Shown: positions 41,828 through 52,109 of the stretch, piece by piece
Layout: every line of letters begins with the position of its first letter
Position numbering within the stretch: the first letter of the stretch is position 1
DNA from: Alphaproteobacteria bacterium
GTDB taxonomy: Bacteria > Pseudomonadota > Alphaproteobacteria > Rs-D84
Direction: 5' to 3'
Length of the DNA stretch: 64,000 nt
NCBI GenBank assembly: GCA_009777955.1
Contig: WRKW01000004.1
Location: 1 to 64,000 of the forward strand
Translations under genes and position numbers: made by a program
Notes under the pieces: model-generated
Told to the model about the DNA's origin: nothing
What the model saw: only the letters and a program-made list of their open reading frames with translations
Databases searched by the model: none

Positions 41828-42085
41828 TAACATTTCGTGTCATTGCGAGTGGTCGAAGACCGCGAAGCAATCTTTTCAGGCATTCCGTGTCATTGCGAGT
41901 CGCGTCACCGCTTGCGGTGACGGACGAAGCAATCTTTCCAGACAATGGAATTCTTATACTTCCCATTTTGAAAAAGATTGCTTCGTCCGCCTGACGGCGT
42001 GACTCGCAATGACACCAGACCAGAATGACATCAGACCGCAATGACATCAAAGGCCGAGAGCCGCAAACAGCGGCGACCGGAAGCC
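41828..42085. repeat. gtcattgcgag inverted-repeat element, second copy plus extra partial unit
   Basis: Matches 23138-23310 including gaccgagagccgcaaacagc tail. Confidence 0.88.
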
Positions 42086-42117
42086 GGAAGGGTTTGTGGC
42101 GCAAAGCGCACGATACA

Positions 42118-42157
42118 TACATTATTCACTATTCATTATTCATTATTCATTCAAAAA
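42118..42157. repeat. TTATTCA tandem repeat
   Basis: cattattcactattcattattcattattcattcaaaaaa; also at 51964, 53130 (inverted) and 56400. Confidence 0.8.
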
Positions 42158-42223
42158 AGGGATGCCTGCACCGGAGTGACAAACAGAATGAAAAATATAC
42201 TTACTTGATAATTAAGCAATCAA

Positions 42224-42697
42224 TCACTTTGCGACTATTACCATCGCGGTTCTTAAAACAGTATCACCGAACATGTATCCGGTTTGCAGCTCTTCGGTAA
42301 TTATTCCAGATTCGGCATCATCTGTTTCAACAGTCGACACCGCGTTATGAAACTGTGGATTTAATTTCTGTCCAACAGATTCTATCTTCAAAATTCCGAC
42401 TTTTGCCAGCGCACCACCAGCAGCAGAAGCCATCGTCTGTATCCCGGAATCATCGGGGGCATGGGCAAATGCCGCATCAATAGCATCAATCAAGGGCAGG
42501 AAATTTTCCGCAACCAACATCGCCCGCGTACGCGCGGCCGCGTCACAATCTATGCTGGCACGCCGTTTTGTATTTTCAGCCTCTGCCCGCGCGCGAAGAT
42601 ACTTGTCCGATAATTCCGCTATTTGTTCCCGCAGTTGCTGAATCTCATCTGCGGATACTGTTGTTTCATCCGCAATTTGTTCTTTTACTTCTGTCAT
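42224..42697 (-). CDS. grpE: nucleotide exchange factor GrpE
   Basis: YLRARAEAENTKRRA, NPQFHNAVSTVE, EELQTGYMFGDTVLRTAMVIV. Confidence 0.92.
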   Translation of the reverse strand: MTEVKEQIADETTVSADEIQQLREQIAELSDKYLRARAEAENTKRRASIDCDAAARTRAMLVAENFLPLIDAIDAAFAHAPDDSGIQTMASAAGGALAKVGILKIESVGQKLNPQFHNAVSTVETDDAESGIITEELQTGYMFGDTVLRTAMVIVAK

Positions 42698-42731
42698 ATA
42701 AAATCACCTATAAGTTATATCATCCCAATAA

Positions 42732-43436
42732 TCACACTGCCTGTATAATGGGTAGAAAATCTTCGGCTTTCAACGACGCACCACCCACCAAAACCCCATC
42801 AACATTCGGAATTGACATGATTTCCGCAGCATTACCCCCCTTTACACTGGCACCGTATAAAATCGGCGTTCCGCCAAGACCCATGGATTCCAGAATTTCT
42901 GCTATGAAACCATGTTCCCTTTTTATCTCTTCATTTGACGGTGTCATACCCGCGCCGATTGCCCAGCGCGGTTCGTACGCTATTATTGCGCCTTTGCCGG
43001 GAACACATTCGCGGATTTGTTTTTCTATTACCGTATTCGTTTCGCCAGCCTGTTTTTCTTCCATAGTTTCACCGACACATATAATGGGAATCAGTCCTGA
43101 TTTCAAGGCCTGTTTTGCTTTTTCAGCTATGACCAGATTGGTTTCATTATGATACTGGCGACGTTCGGAATGTCCTATGATTACATATTTCGCGCCGATT
43201 TCCGATATCATTCTGGCCGAAACTTCGCCCGTATATGCACCAGATTCGTGTGCGCTGCAATCTTGGACACCGGTTTCCACCGACAATATCGCAGATGCGC
43301 CGACAAAAGGCATCGGCAGACACAAAACTATTGTGACATGTGATAAATCGATGTTCTTCAAAGCATCCGCCATAAGGGCGACCGCATCCATGTTGCCGTT
43401 CATTTTCCAGTTTCCGGCTATTATTTTCTTATCCAT
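42732..43436 (-). CDS. tpiA: triosephosphate isomerase
   Basis: IAGNWKMNG, VIIGHSERRQ, IAYEPRWAIG, ILYGASVKGGNA. Confidence 0.95.
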   Translation of the reverse strand: MDKKIIAGNWKMNGNMDAVALMADALKNIDLSHVTIVLCLPMPFVGASAILSVETGVQDCSAHESGAYTGEVSARMISEIGAKYVIIGHSERRQYHNETNLVIAEKAKQALKSGLIPIICVGETMEEKQAGETNTVIEKQIRECVPGKGAIIAYEPRWAIGAGMTPSNEEIKREHGFIAEILESMGLGGTPILYGASVKGGNAAEIMSIPNVDGVLVGGASLKAEDFLPIIQAV

Positions 43437-43540
43437 GTTTTATCCTTTGTTTTGCTGGAATAACCTAGCATTTTCCACTTGCGGTGGCAAGCGAAAGTTT
43501 AGTAAAGTGTCATTGACAATTATCATAAAGGGTTCAAAAA

Positions 43541-44971
43541 ATGTTAAAAAACTTTCGCGACGCATCAAACAAGCCTGTCGCAAAAATACTTATAGCCATA
43601 CTTATGTTTTCATTTGTCGGATGGGGTGCGGCCAATTGGATTCTTGACCGGAACAATGTCGACGATTCAATAGTTCGCATAGGACGCGAACCGATAAAAC
43701 TGGCCCAATTCGAGCAAGAGCGCAGCCGCCAAATGGCCCAGATGAGCCGGGAACAACAAAAGGCAATATATACAGAACGCGCGACCGGAATTAATTTCAG
43801 CCAACAAATACTCTCAAAGCTGGCATCACAGCTTATGCTGGAACAAAGGGCATACGATCTGGGGCTGGCCGTATCCAACGCTTCGATGGCGAACGCAATA
43901 CGGGCAGAGCCCGCGTTCCTGGAAAATGGCAAATTCTCCCCGATAAAATTTGATTATGTCCTGGCGATGAGCGGGATTTCCGAATCAGATTTTGCAGAAC
44001 ATATTCGACGTTCTCTTTTGCGTGAAATGGTATTATCCGGGGTATCGGCCGGCATTACTGTTCCTGATTTTGCAGTCGTTGCGACATACAATTCACGGAA
44101 TGCAAGGCGCAATATAGAATTTTCGACCGTACGATTTGCAAATTTTAAAATTTCCGGCAATCCGACCGAAGAACAACTGCGCGATACTTATGCAAAGAAT
44201 CCAAAAATTATTCCCGAATTCAGAACTGTTTCATACGTGCTTGTACCCGCAGATATGTCCAAACCCGATCTGGTTGACAGGGCTTATACAACTGCGCAAA
44301 GGATAGAAGACGCGCTTATCAGCGGCGATGCCATGCAGGGTGTTGCGGCAAAGCATAATGTGAAATTCGTGACTATGCCGGCCATAAGCACGGATTGGAA
44401 AACGTCAATGGGTACGACATTAAATGATTCTGTGCTGAACGAAGCCGCACGCAGCGCGGTATGGAACCTGGATCAAGGAATGGAAAGTGAAATCTTTGAA
44501 ACAAAATCCGGATTTGTAATATTAAGGGTGGAAAAGGTCGCCCCGGCACATGCGGCGGAAATGGATTCTATGCGCGCCGAATTGGTCGGATTATGGAAGA
44601 TCGCGGAACAAAAAAAACAAGCGTATGAAAAAGCGAATGAAATCTTAATTTCGGCGCGTACGAACGAAAAATCCATTGGGTCGGCCACAATGGTAACACG
44701 CGCGAACGGCGCACCGCTGGAGGTCTTGTCTGCGGCGTTTTCTCTTCCCGTTGGAACAAAGACAATTGTTCCGGGGGTCGATTCTTTCCATATAATACAT
44801 GTGATTAACTCCACCATGCCAAAAATGGATAAATCCGCATCCACAGCATTGAATGCCGAAGTCGCAACAATGCTTTCACGCACATTAAACGACGATTATT
44901 CGTCATTCCTTTCCCGAAAATATCCGATGAAAATTAACAATCATCTGTTCAAAAGATTGTTCGGGGAATAA
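43541..44971 (+). CDS. PpiD/SurA-like periplasmic peptidyl-prolyl isomerase
   Basis: N-terminal TM anchor, SurA_N-like region, degenerate PPIC-like C-terminal region. Confidence 0.78.
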   Translation: MLKNFRDASNKPVAKILIAILMFSFVGWGAANWILDRNNVDDSIVRIGREPIKLAQFEQERSRQMAQMSREQQKAIYTERATGINFSQQILSKLASQLMLEQRAYDLGLAVSNASMANAIRAEPAFLENGKFSPIKFDYVLAMSGISESDFAEHIRRSLLREMVLSGVSAGITVPDFAVVATYNSRNARRNIEFSTVRFANFKISGNPTEEQLRDTYAKNPKIIPEFRTVSYVLVPADMSKPDLVDRAYTTAQRIEDALISGDAMQGVAAKHNVKFVTMPAISTDWKTSMGTTLNDSVLNEAARSAVWNLDQGMESEIFETKSGFVILRVEKVAPAHAAEMDSMRAELVGLWKIAEQKKQAYEKANEILISARTNEKSIGSATMVTRANGAPLEVLSAAFSLPVGTKTIVPGVDSFHIIHVINSTMPKMDKSASTALNAEVATMLSRTLNDDYSSFLSRKYPMKINNHLFKRLFGE

Positions 44972-45058
44972 TTAACGACCATCTACTACCGACTGACGAC
45001 TATTTTCCCCTTGCCTTGTATTTTTGTTTTACTGTATGATAAAAGGCAAGAGAGAATA

Positions 45059-48000
45059 ATGTTAAAGAACTTTCGCAGAATATTTGCTGTTTGTTCTCTG
45101 CTCTGCGCCGTTTGCGCGGGCATGCCTGCACGCGCGGCATCAAATGAATTCCAACTTGCAACACAGCTTTTGGCGGCGGCGCGCGCCGGTAATGTCGGCC
45201 AAGTGCAAAGCCTGGTAAATCACGGTGCCAACGTGAATTACATCGACAGCACGGGGCTTTCCATCGTATGCACCGCACTTATGAATAACGATTTGCGTGC
45301 GGCGCAAATTTTACAGACATACGGCGCGGATGCCAGCCGGTGCGACCAACAGATAAGACGATTCAACCAACGACAGCCCAGCGAAGAAACCGAAGGATTG
45401 TTCAGCGGACTTTCCACAGCACAGACCATGGCATTGGCAATCGGCGGTGCTGCGGTGGCAATCGCCACGGTTTGGTATGTCAGCGGTCTTTTGGGCGTTC
45501 GCAGCAACAATAATAATCCCGGCGACAGCGGAAGCAGACCAAAGTCCGGAAATAATAATCCCGGCGACAGCGGAAATACTTTCAACAGTTGGACATACGG
45601 TGCCTTGCCATACGGCCCGTCACAAGCGTTCGGTTCAGAATTCGTAAGCGGCACCGGCGATAAGTGGGACTATTTCAGTGCCCAAGACAATTTCCTTAAC
45701 GCGAACAGCCCCGTCAGCGCGACACCCGGTCCAGACTTTCAGCTTTTGTCTTCCACCCTGCCCTTTGGATTGAATCTTCAAAATCATTTACTGTTGATGC
45801 AGGGATACGGTGCACTCGCACGCGGATATATGGGAATGACAATCCTGCGTTCGACGGGTCAGCCCTTTGCCCCTTTGCGCGCGGATGTAACCAGCAACGG
45901 CACCCCGGTCACATTCGACGGCCTTCCACCTGGCGGTGGAAAACCTGTATCGGTCGCACTGATTTCAACAAATGGAATTAATGCCGGCGCACGTGCAGTT
46001 GGCGACCCGAATTACGCGACAGATCCGGCGGTCGGCGGTGGAAGCTCTATTGAAGATGGTTGGCTATTCTGGGCGGCAAGTCAGGGCGACGCGACGAAAA
46101 ACTCTACTTCGCGGCGGTTTTACAATAACAAGATAACGCGCATAGCCCCGGCATCAACTGTCGCAAATGATATAATAACAGAAGATGAAAGATTTGATCT
46201 TGCCGGGGAAAACAGTGCCATTTACAATATAAACGCATCATGGTACGACGATCTTTTGGCAAAAACAATTATAGGCGGAATGTCCAGCGAAACAGGCCGC
46301 GCATACGGGGACTATACGGGCTTTATGCCGAACGGACAACTGATGGTTTTCAGAACCGGCGGTGGCTGGTCATATTCGCTGGATACCACCGGCGGCACGG
46401 TCAAAGCCACAGATGCAGTTTTTACAAATTCCACTGAATCATTGCAAACATTGGATTCGATTGAAATTGGTGGTGTGGTATACAAAGCATTTTATGATTC
46501 TACACGAACTATATTGACCCTTACCGCCGATGGCCATCCGGCACTGACATGGTACATAGGCAATGACGGGCTGGCATACACTGATCCGGGTAATCCGGCA
46601 CAGGATATATACGCGCTGAACGGTACAGATATCGTGAATGTTATTGTTACGAAAACAAGACAGGATTATAAGAATTATACAGCCATGCTTTATTCCCTGG
46701 GTGCGGCGAACGAAAACGGGGAAAGGATGGTTAATACCAGCGTGACCCAGCAAGACCAGGGACTTACGGCCCAGGTTGGGGTCATAGCGAATGCGGCACC
46801 GGTGATAGAAATGTACGGCACCGACACCCAAACTGCAACAGAAATTACAAGATATACCGCCGGGGCAAACAGAAGAACCGCATTTGAAAACTGGATTAAC
46901 GATTATTACAACCTGACGGATGATGCGGGAAGAACAGAAGCCAATAACGCAAGGGCATTCTTTGGTGGATTGGGTTCCCAGTATAACCCAATTACAATAT
47001 TTTCAACTGGCGGATATTTGCTGGGCACCATGGCCGAAATCACCAACCCGGGATTCAGCATAGGCAGTACCCAAGAAGCAACCTTTGAAAATGCCGCGCC
47101 GCTTGTTTATGACGGATTGAATCATTTATTCATGTCTGTTGTCGCGGTACAGCTGGGCAACGGAACGCCGGGTTCTACAAGTACCGGCATCTCTGGATGG
47201 GTTCCGGCCTCGTCCCAAAAGATCACATTATCAACCTGGATTGATCCATACGCAGATCCAAACGATCCAAATATAGAATTTTATGGCGCGCGTACATGCG
47301 GTATCGCTGGACGGGGTTCTTCGACTGTCGATCCCTGGTGCTTTGCGGCGGCCGGCGTAACAGATCAACTTGCTGTGGCATCAATGGCCGGGGCAGTCGG
47401 TGCCCTGCAAAGCGCGTTCGGAAGTTATATGAGCAACGACCAGATATTCGTACTTTTGGCACTGACCGCGGATGGTCGCGCAATGCCGGAATTGGATCTT
47501 ATGGATCTGTACCAGTTACCGGGGGAATATCAGTTCAAGGTGGATAATAACCTGATGACATTTGCAGATGCATTTGCCGAAGTGTTTGGATACGGGCTTG
47601 TCAATCTGGATCGTGCGACACGTCCGGGAACCAGTGTCAATTATTATGTCACGAACAGGATTAATTCTTCACCGAATGCCGCATTTTGGCGAACCGCCAG
47701 CATAAGCCCGAATTTTGCCGCGCGATCGGGGATGTCATTATCCGGTGCGTTCGGAATGCGTTCGGCTTCGATAAAAATACCGGTATTTGATATCATAAAA
47801 TCCGCCGACGGAGAAATGTCAATGCCACGCATATTCGATAATTCGGTATCACTTGCGTCCAGTCGTCGCGGAATGTGGCTGGGCGATGTTCTTGGTGAAT
47901 TCAAAGTCGCAAATAACGATTCACAGTTGGGGTCTGACGGTTCCCGCCTTGCAGCTGTCATGTCGTTGCGCGAAAGCCATATTGATGACGGATACGGCAA

Positions 48001-48895
48001 TATTGATAAATTAAAACTTAACTATCATTTTGGCGCATGGAATTTTGGCGCAAGATACGAACGTAATTTCGGCGATTCAAATATTCTGCGCGGCGATAAT
48101 TCCAATCCGGTGCTTAGCATCGCATCGCATGCGGTATCAACCGATGCATCATTTAATTTCGGCGGCGATGAAGACAAAGGCGGATGGAAATTTCATGCGC
48201 GCGGATTTACCGGATCGATTACAGAAGAAGGCCTGCTTGCCAATGATCCCGCCCTTTCCGGACAACGCGAATTGATGAAACTTGGTTCGGTTCAGGGCTT
48301 TGATACCGGCACGACCTATGATGCGGGTATATTCTCGTTCGGTATAAGCGGCGGTCTTTTAAATGAATCCGATACCATGCTGGGCGCGTATTCCGATGGT
48401 CTGCTTTCGATTGGCGGTGGAAATACTGTCTATGTTGATAATATGCTTACATTGCGGGCGGGCGAAAAGCTGAAATTCAATGCGCGTTACACAGCCGCGC
48501 GCACAGATGCGAATAGGGTCGCTGATACGGTAATTATCGGACTGTCCGGATTGCGATCGGATGCGATGTCTGTCGGTGCAGAATACGGTGGATTTACATT
48601 AAGCGTTTCACAGCCGTTGGCACTGGTAAACGGGGCGATGGAATATGTGACTGCGGATTATCGGATTGTCGAATCGGAAAATGGATTTGATCTGGCGGCG
48701 ACCCCTTATATCAACAGCCTTGATTTATCGCCCGCGCACCGCGAAACACGAATCGGCGCGGCGTACCGTACCGCTCTTGGCGATTTTACCTTTGGCGCGG
48801 TGGGATTTGTATACCGCATAAATCCGAATCATACCACTGAATTCGGAAACGAAACCCTGTTGATGTTTAAATTGAATCATCGACTGGGGATATAA
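45059..48895 (+). CDS. autotransporter-like protein: ankyrin N-terminus, S8-like passenger, C-terminal beta-barrel
   Basis: Signal peptide; AARAGNVGQVQSLVNHGANVNYIDSTG; ASMAGAVGALQSAF...FGYGLVNLDRATRP; C-terminal barrel ending in FKLNHRLGI; start refined to 45059. Confidence 0.75.
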   Translation: MLKNFRRIFAVCSLLCAVCAGMPARAASNEFQLATQLLAAARAGNVGQVQSLVNHGANVNYIDSTGLSIVCTALMNNDLRAAQILQTYGADASRCDQQIRRFNQRQPSEETEGLFSGLSTAQTMALAIGGAAVAIATVWYVSGLLGVRSNNNNPGDSGSRPKSGNNNPGDSGNTFNSWTYGALPYGPSQAFGSEFVSGTGDKWDYFSAQDNFLNANSPVSATPGPDFQLLSSTLPFGLNLQNHLLLMQGYGALARGYMGMTILRSTGQPFAPLRADVTSNGTPVTFDGLPPGGGKPVSVALISTNGINAGARAVGDPNYATDPAVGGGSSIEDGWLFWAASQGDATKNSTSRRFYNNKITRIAPASTVANDIITEDERFDLAGENSAIYNINASWYDDLLAKTIIGGMSSETGRAYGDYTGFMPNGQLMVFRTGGGWSYSLDTTGGTVKATDAVFTNSTESLQTLDSIEIGGVVYKAFYDSTRTILTLTADGHPALTWYIGNDGLAYTDPGNPAQDIYALNGTDIVNVIVTKTRQDYKNYTAMLYSLGAANENGERMVNTSVTQQDQGLTAQVGVIANAAPVIEMYGTDTQTATEITRYTAGANRRTAFENWINDYYNLTDDAGRTEANNARAFFGGLGSQYNPITIFSTGGYLLGTMAEITNPGFSIGSTQEATFENAAPLVYDGLNHLFMSVVAVQLGNGTPGSTSTGISGWVPASSQKITLSTWIDPYADPNDPNIEFYGARTCGIAGRGSSTVDPWCFAAAGVTDQLAVASMAGAVGALQSAFGSYMSNDQIFVLLALTADGRAMPELDLMDLYQLPGEYQFKVDNNLMTFADAFAEVFGYGLVNLDRATRPGTSVNYYVTNRINSSPNAAFWRTASISPNFAARSGMSLSGAFGMRSASIKIPVFDIIKSADGEMSMPRIFDNSVSLASSRRGMWLGDVLGEFKVANNDSQLGSDGSRLAAVMSLRESHIDDGYGNIDKLKLNYHFGAWNFGARYERNFGDSNILRGDNSNPVLSIASHAVSTDASFNFGGDEDKGGWKFHARGFTGSITEEGLLANDPALSGQRELMKLGSVQGFDTGTTYDAGIFSFGISGGLLNESDTMLGAYSDGLLSIGGGNTVYVDNMLTLRAGEKLKFNARYTAARTDANRVADTVIIGLSGLRSDAMSVGAEYGGFTLSVSQPLALVNGAMEYVTADYRIVESENGFDLAATPYINSLDLSPAHRETRIGAAYRTALGDFTFGAVGFVYRINPNHTTEFGNETLLMFKLNHRLGI

Positions 48896-48919
48896 ATGAC
48901 ACAAAAATATTAAGCAATC

Positions 48920-49219
48920 ATGGGCGAAAGAAAGTATTATGTTTATATGCTGGCGAACAAATACAATAATGTTCTATACATCGGAGTTACCGGAAATATC
49001 AAAAATCGTACTATTGCACATAAAACCCATATAAATAAAGGCTTTTCATCAAAATATAATTGCGACAAACTGGTTTATTATGAAGAATTTAACGAAATAA
49101 CCGAAGCGATAATACGTGAAAAACGATTAAAAAAATGGAAACGAGAATATAAAGATGCGCTGATTAACCGGATAAATCCACTATGGGAAGATATGTGGGA
49201 AAATGTTATGATGCAATAA
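48920..49219 (+). CDS. GIY-YIG nuclease superfamily protein
   Basis: YYVYMLANKYNNVLYIGVTGNIKNRTIAHK...REKRLKKWKREYKDALI. Confidence 0.92.
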   Translation: MGERKYYVYMLANKYNNVLYIGVTGNIKNRTIAHKTHINKGFSSKYNCDKLVYYEEFNEITEAIIREKRLKKWKREYKDALINRINPLWEDMWENVMMQ

Positions 49220-49373
49220 TTCGGAAAAGACAGGTATACGTGTCATTCTGGAAATTTTGCAAAGCAAAATTTCCGGAATCTGGAACGGATCGGGATTTGT
49301 CTTTACGAAAGGCGCGACGAAACAATCTTTTGCAACAAGCGTTTTTTTTACTCCCCTGTCCTTTCCAGATCCC

Positions 49374-49572
49374 GGATAATTTTGCTTTGCAAAATTTCCG
49401 GGATGACACGTTTCACACAAATATATGTTTTTTTATACACGACGCATAAAAAAACATTCTCACTTAACGGATAATTTTGCTTTGCAAAATTTCCGGAATG
49501 ACACGTTTTACACAAATATATGTTCTTTAAATTTTTATATACGATCCATAAAAAAACCATTTTCACTTGACG
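49374..49572. repeat. two tandem ~95-104 bp units, each starting with a palindrome
   Basis: ggataattttgctttgcaaaatttccgg(g/a)atgacacgttt(c/t)acacaaatatatgtt... repeated at 49374 and 49469; partial inverted copy near 49240. Confidence 0.85.
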
Positions 49573-49590
49573 GGAAATTATGATATAATA
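49562..49590 (+). promoter_or_regulatory. promoter TTTCAC-17-TATAAT with extended TGA
   Basis: Upstream of ATG 49624. Confidence 0.6.
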
Positions 49591-49623
49591 GTTTCAAACA
49601 TTAATAAATAATGGGAGAGGATC

Positions 49624-51681
49624 ATGCGCAAAAACATTGCAATGTTGTTGATGACCGTCGGATTTGCGATTCCGACAAGCTGGCTGGTACTTAATGATGC
49701 GATCGCGGTAAGCCGCGCACACCCCGGCGGGGTAAGTGCCGCGCGTGCACCCGCGATGCCCACTTTCCCATCAAACCCGAACATGGGCGGTAATATAATA
49801 CCCCCGTCTGGCGGCATAACACCCCCCAGTGGCGGCGGTATTGTTCCCCCCCCACCCGGTAACGGCGGTGACGATATACCACCGGATGTTACACCCCCCG
49901 ATCTGGGACTATGCGAAGACGGAACATCAAAAAATAATCCGTATTCCATCGATGCATGTATGAACGATGTATTAAGATGTGTGAACAGCGGACAGCTTCC
50001 AAACGGATTAAACGACCTTTACAATGCCGATATGCGGCATTCGATCATGAACGGCATGGGACTTTGCGCAAGCCAGGTTGACCGTTGCATGGGCATGACA
50101 CGAAAAGATTGTAACGTAGTTTATCGTTCTGCATCCGATGTATGGATTGATTTCAACAGCCGTATGATACAGCCGAACTATTTTTCATTCGTGCTGCGCA
50201 AGACCGGCCTTACCCCGAATCAGGCGGAAAATACATGTATGCTGATTGACAAGAATACCTATGGAAAATCATTTGCCGCAGTATCGGGCAACGATAATGT
50301 AACCGGCGAATATAACCAAACCATCAATGCGTACAATGATCAACAATCTGGTGGCAAAAATAATCCTATGGGGGTTGATCCCAACGACGACCCGGCAAAG
50401 AACAGGGGTGTTGATGCTTCGCGTGGACATTATGCACGCTGGGACGCGACGACCGGCGAATGTCTGGTTCGTGTTGCGGCATATAACGACGGAAAGCTTA
50501 TTACAAACCAATGGATGTTCGGTGCATTCGGCGACGACCGTGCTGCAGAACAATGGGTGCCAGCGGGAACTACATTCAGCTGTAACAAATCATTATTTGA
50601 ATTTGCATTGCGTACCACCACAAAAGATGTGGCGACACTTGGCATAGCTGGTGGCGCAGTGATCGGTGCGGGTATTGGTGCAATCGCAGGAAGGCAACGA
50701 AAAGAAGAGTTTGATATAGAAGACATTGGGCAGCTTTGTAATAGCGATGGGTTTATTAATGCTTTCAATGGTGTTATAGAAGGCACTACTATAAACAAAA
50801 GTAATTGTGCTTCAGAAATAGCCAAGTTAAAAAATGAATGCAAACAAACCACTTGGTTCCAAAAAATTGAGAATGGCGAAATTATAAACCTTATCGCAGC
50901 ATTCGGAAAACACACTACTTGCACTAATAAAGATGCTGTTTGGTGTGAATTGGAAAGTAAGATTTCTGAATTCTTTCAAAAAACAAACGCCACTATAACA
51001 GATTGTCCCATAGTGTTAGCTCATCTTAACGACATGCAAGGTATTTTAAATGATACAAATCATAGTGATAAAGAGAAAGCAAATCAAGGAACCATTGATG
51101 CTGCACTGGCTGCAATAAGTGCTAGATGCGCACTTTTGAGTGGTGAATGCGAAACACGGGTACAAACTGTAATATCAAGCTTGGCGGGCAAATATGTTGT
51201 ACAAGAAAGAGACTTATCAAAAGTCGCTTGGGGTGCGGGTATAGGCGCAACTGCTGGTGTACTTGCAACCGCTATAACGGCGTTCATTGAAAAGAATCAA
51301 ATTTCTTGCCGGGTTGGCGATGACCTTTCCCGCGTTGCCTTTAACAAATCCAGCAAGATTGATTCTTTGAAAGACTATTATGTAAAATGGGCGTTGCAAT
51401 TGCCGGAAACCATATTGCCAACTGCCCAAGTCACAGATTGTACCAGCTGGCGGAATGCATGCGGAACGTTAAGAGATCTGGTTCAATGCGCCAACGCACA
51501 GATACATTACAAGGAAAACGATGGCAAAGTGACCCTTATCGAAGCGGCATGCGCCCCCAGCGGAAGCGTATGTATCGAAAGCCGCATAGCCCATACGAAT
51601 TTCGTATGCACGGACAATCAACACATGACACCCGGAAGCCTTCCTATACCACAGGTCTGGCAAGCGGGCGCACATCAGTAA
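49624..51681 (+). CDS. secreted Cys-containing protein with Gly/Pro-rich linker and two Gly-zipper segments
   Basis: Signal peptide; GGITPPSGGGIVPPPPGNGGD; LGIAGGAVIGAGIGAIAG; AGIGATAGVLATAITAFIE. Confidence 0.8.
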   Translation: MRKNIAMLLMTVGFAIPTSWLVLNDAIAVSRAHPGGVSAARAPAMPTFPSNPNMGGNIIPPSGGITPPSGGGIVPPPPGNGGDDIPPDVTPPDLGLCEDGTSKNNPYSIDACMNDVLRCVNSGQLPNGLNDLYNADMRHSIMNGMGLCASQVDRCMGMTRKDCNVVYRSASDVWIDFNSRMIQPNYFSFVLRKTGLTPNQAENTCMLIDKNTYGKSFAAVSGNDNVTGEYNQTINAYNDQQSGGKNNPMGVDPNDDPAKNRGVDASRGHYARWDATTGECLVRVAAYNDGKLITNQWMFGAFGDDRAAEQWVPAGTTFSCNKSLFEFALRTTTKDVATLGIAGGAVIGAGIGAIAGRQRKEEFDIEDIGQLCNSDGFINAFNGVIEGTTINKSNCASEIAKLKNECKQTTWFQKIENGEIINLIAAFGKHTTCTNKDAVWCELESKISEFFQKTNATITDCPIVLAHLNDMQGILNDTNHSDKEKANQGTIDAALAAISARCALLSGECETRVQTVISSLAGKYVVQERDLSKVAWGAGIGATAGVLATAITAFIEKNQISCRVGDDLSRVAFNKSSKIDSLKDYYVKWALQLPETILPTAQVTDCTSWRNACGTLRDLVQCANAQIHYKENDGKVTLIEAACAPSGSVCIESRIAHTNFVCTDNQHMTPGSLPIPQVWQAGAHQ

Positions 51682-51758
51682 AAAATCTGATAAAACTGTT
51701 ATTCCCCCGCCCCATGGCGGGGGTTTTTGGATTATGATTTGAAGTAAAGCGGGGTTTA

Positions 51759-51956
51759 AACGGCAACACAATTGCCGTCATGACAATAATCTTTTGTCAC
51801 TCCGGCGCAGGCCGGAGTGGGGCTATAAAGTGCGACACAGGTATAGTCCGGGGAAGTACATCTAATCGCACAAAACGCAACTTTGGCTGGTTGGCAACGC
51901 TTCGCGTTGCGGTTTTAAGTCCCACTCCGGCCTGCGCCGGAGTGACAACATGCTTT
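51759..51956. repeat. 198 bp interspersed repeat, copy 1
   Basis: aacggcaacacaattgccgtcatgacaataat...gtcactccggcgcaggccggagtgg...acaacatgcttt; near-identical to 53215-53412. Confidence 0.92.
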
Positions 51957-52038
51957 GCGCGACGTATTAATTATTCATTATTCACTATTCATTCAAAAAA
52001 CGGAAAGCATGACGGCTCTATGACAAGAACCGTTTAGG
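51951..52038. repeat. composite repeat: TTATTCA run plus ACGGCTCT hairpin, copy 1
   Basis: tgctttgcgcgacgtattaattattcattattcactattcattcaaaaaacggaaagcatgacggctctatgacaagaaccgtttagg. Confidence 0.85.
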
Positions 52039-52109
52039 GCATAACACAGTTTTTTTGATGTTTTTCTTACATCTTGACAAAAAATATAAATATGATACGA
52101 TAATCACAA

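Noticed and set aside
49374-49572. CRISPR-like array
   Set aside because: Only two units, near-identical throughout with no variable spacers; no cas genes in the window.
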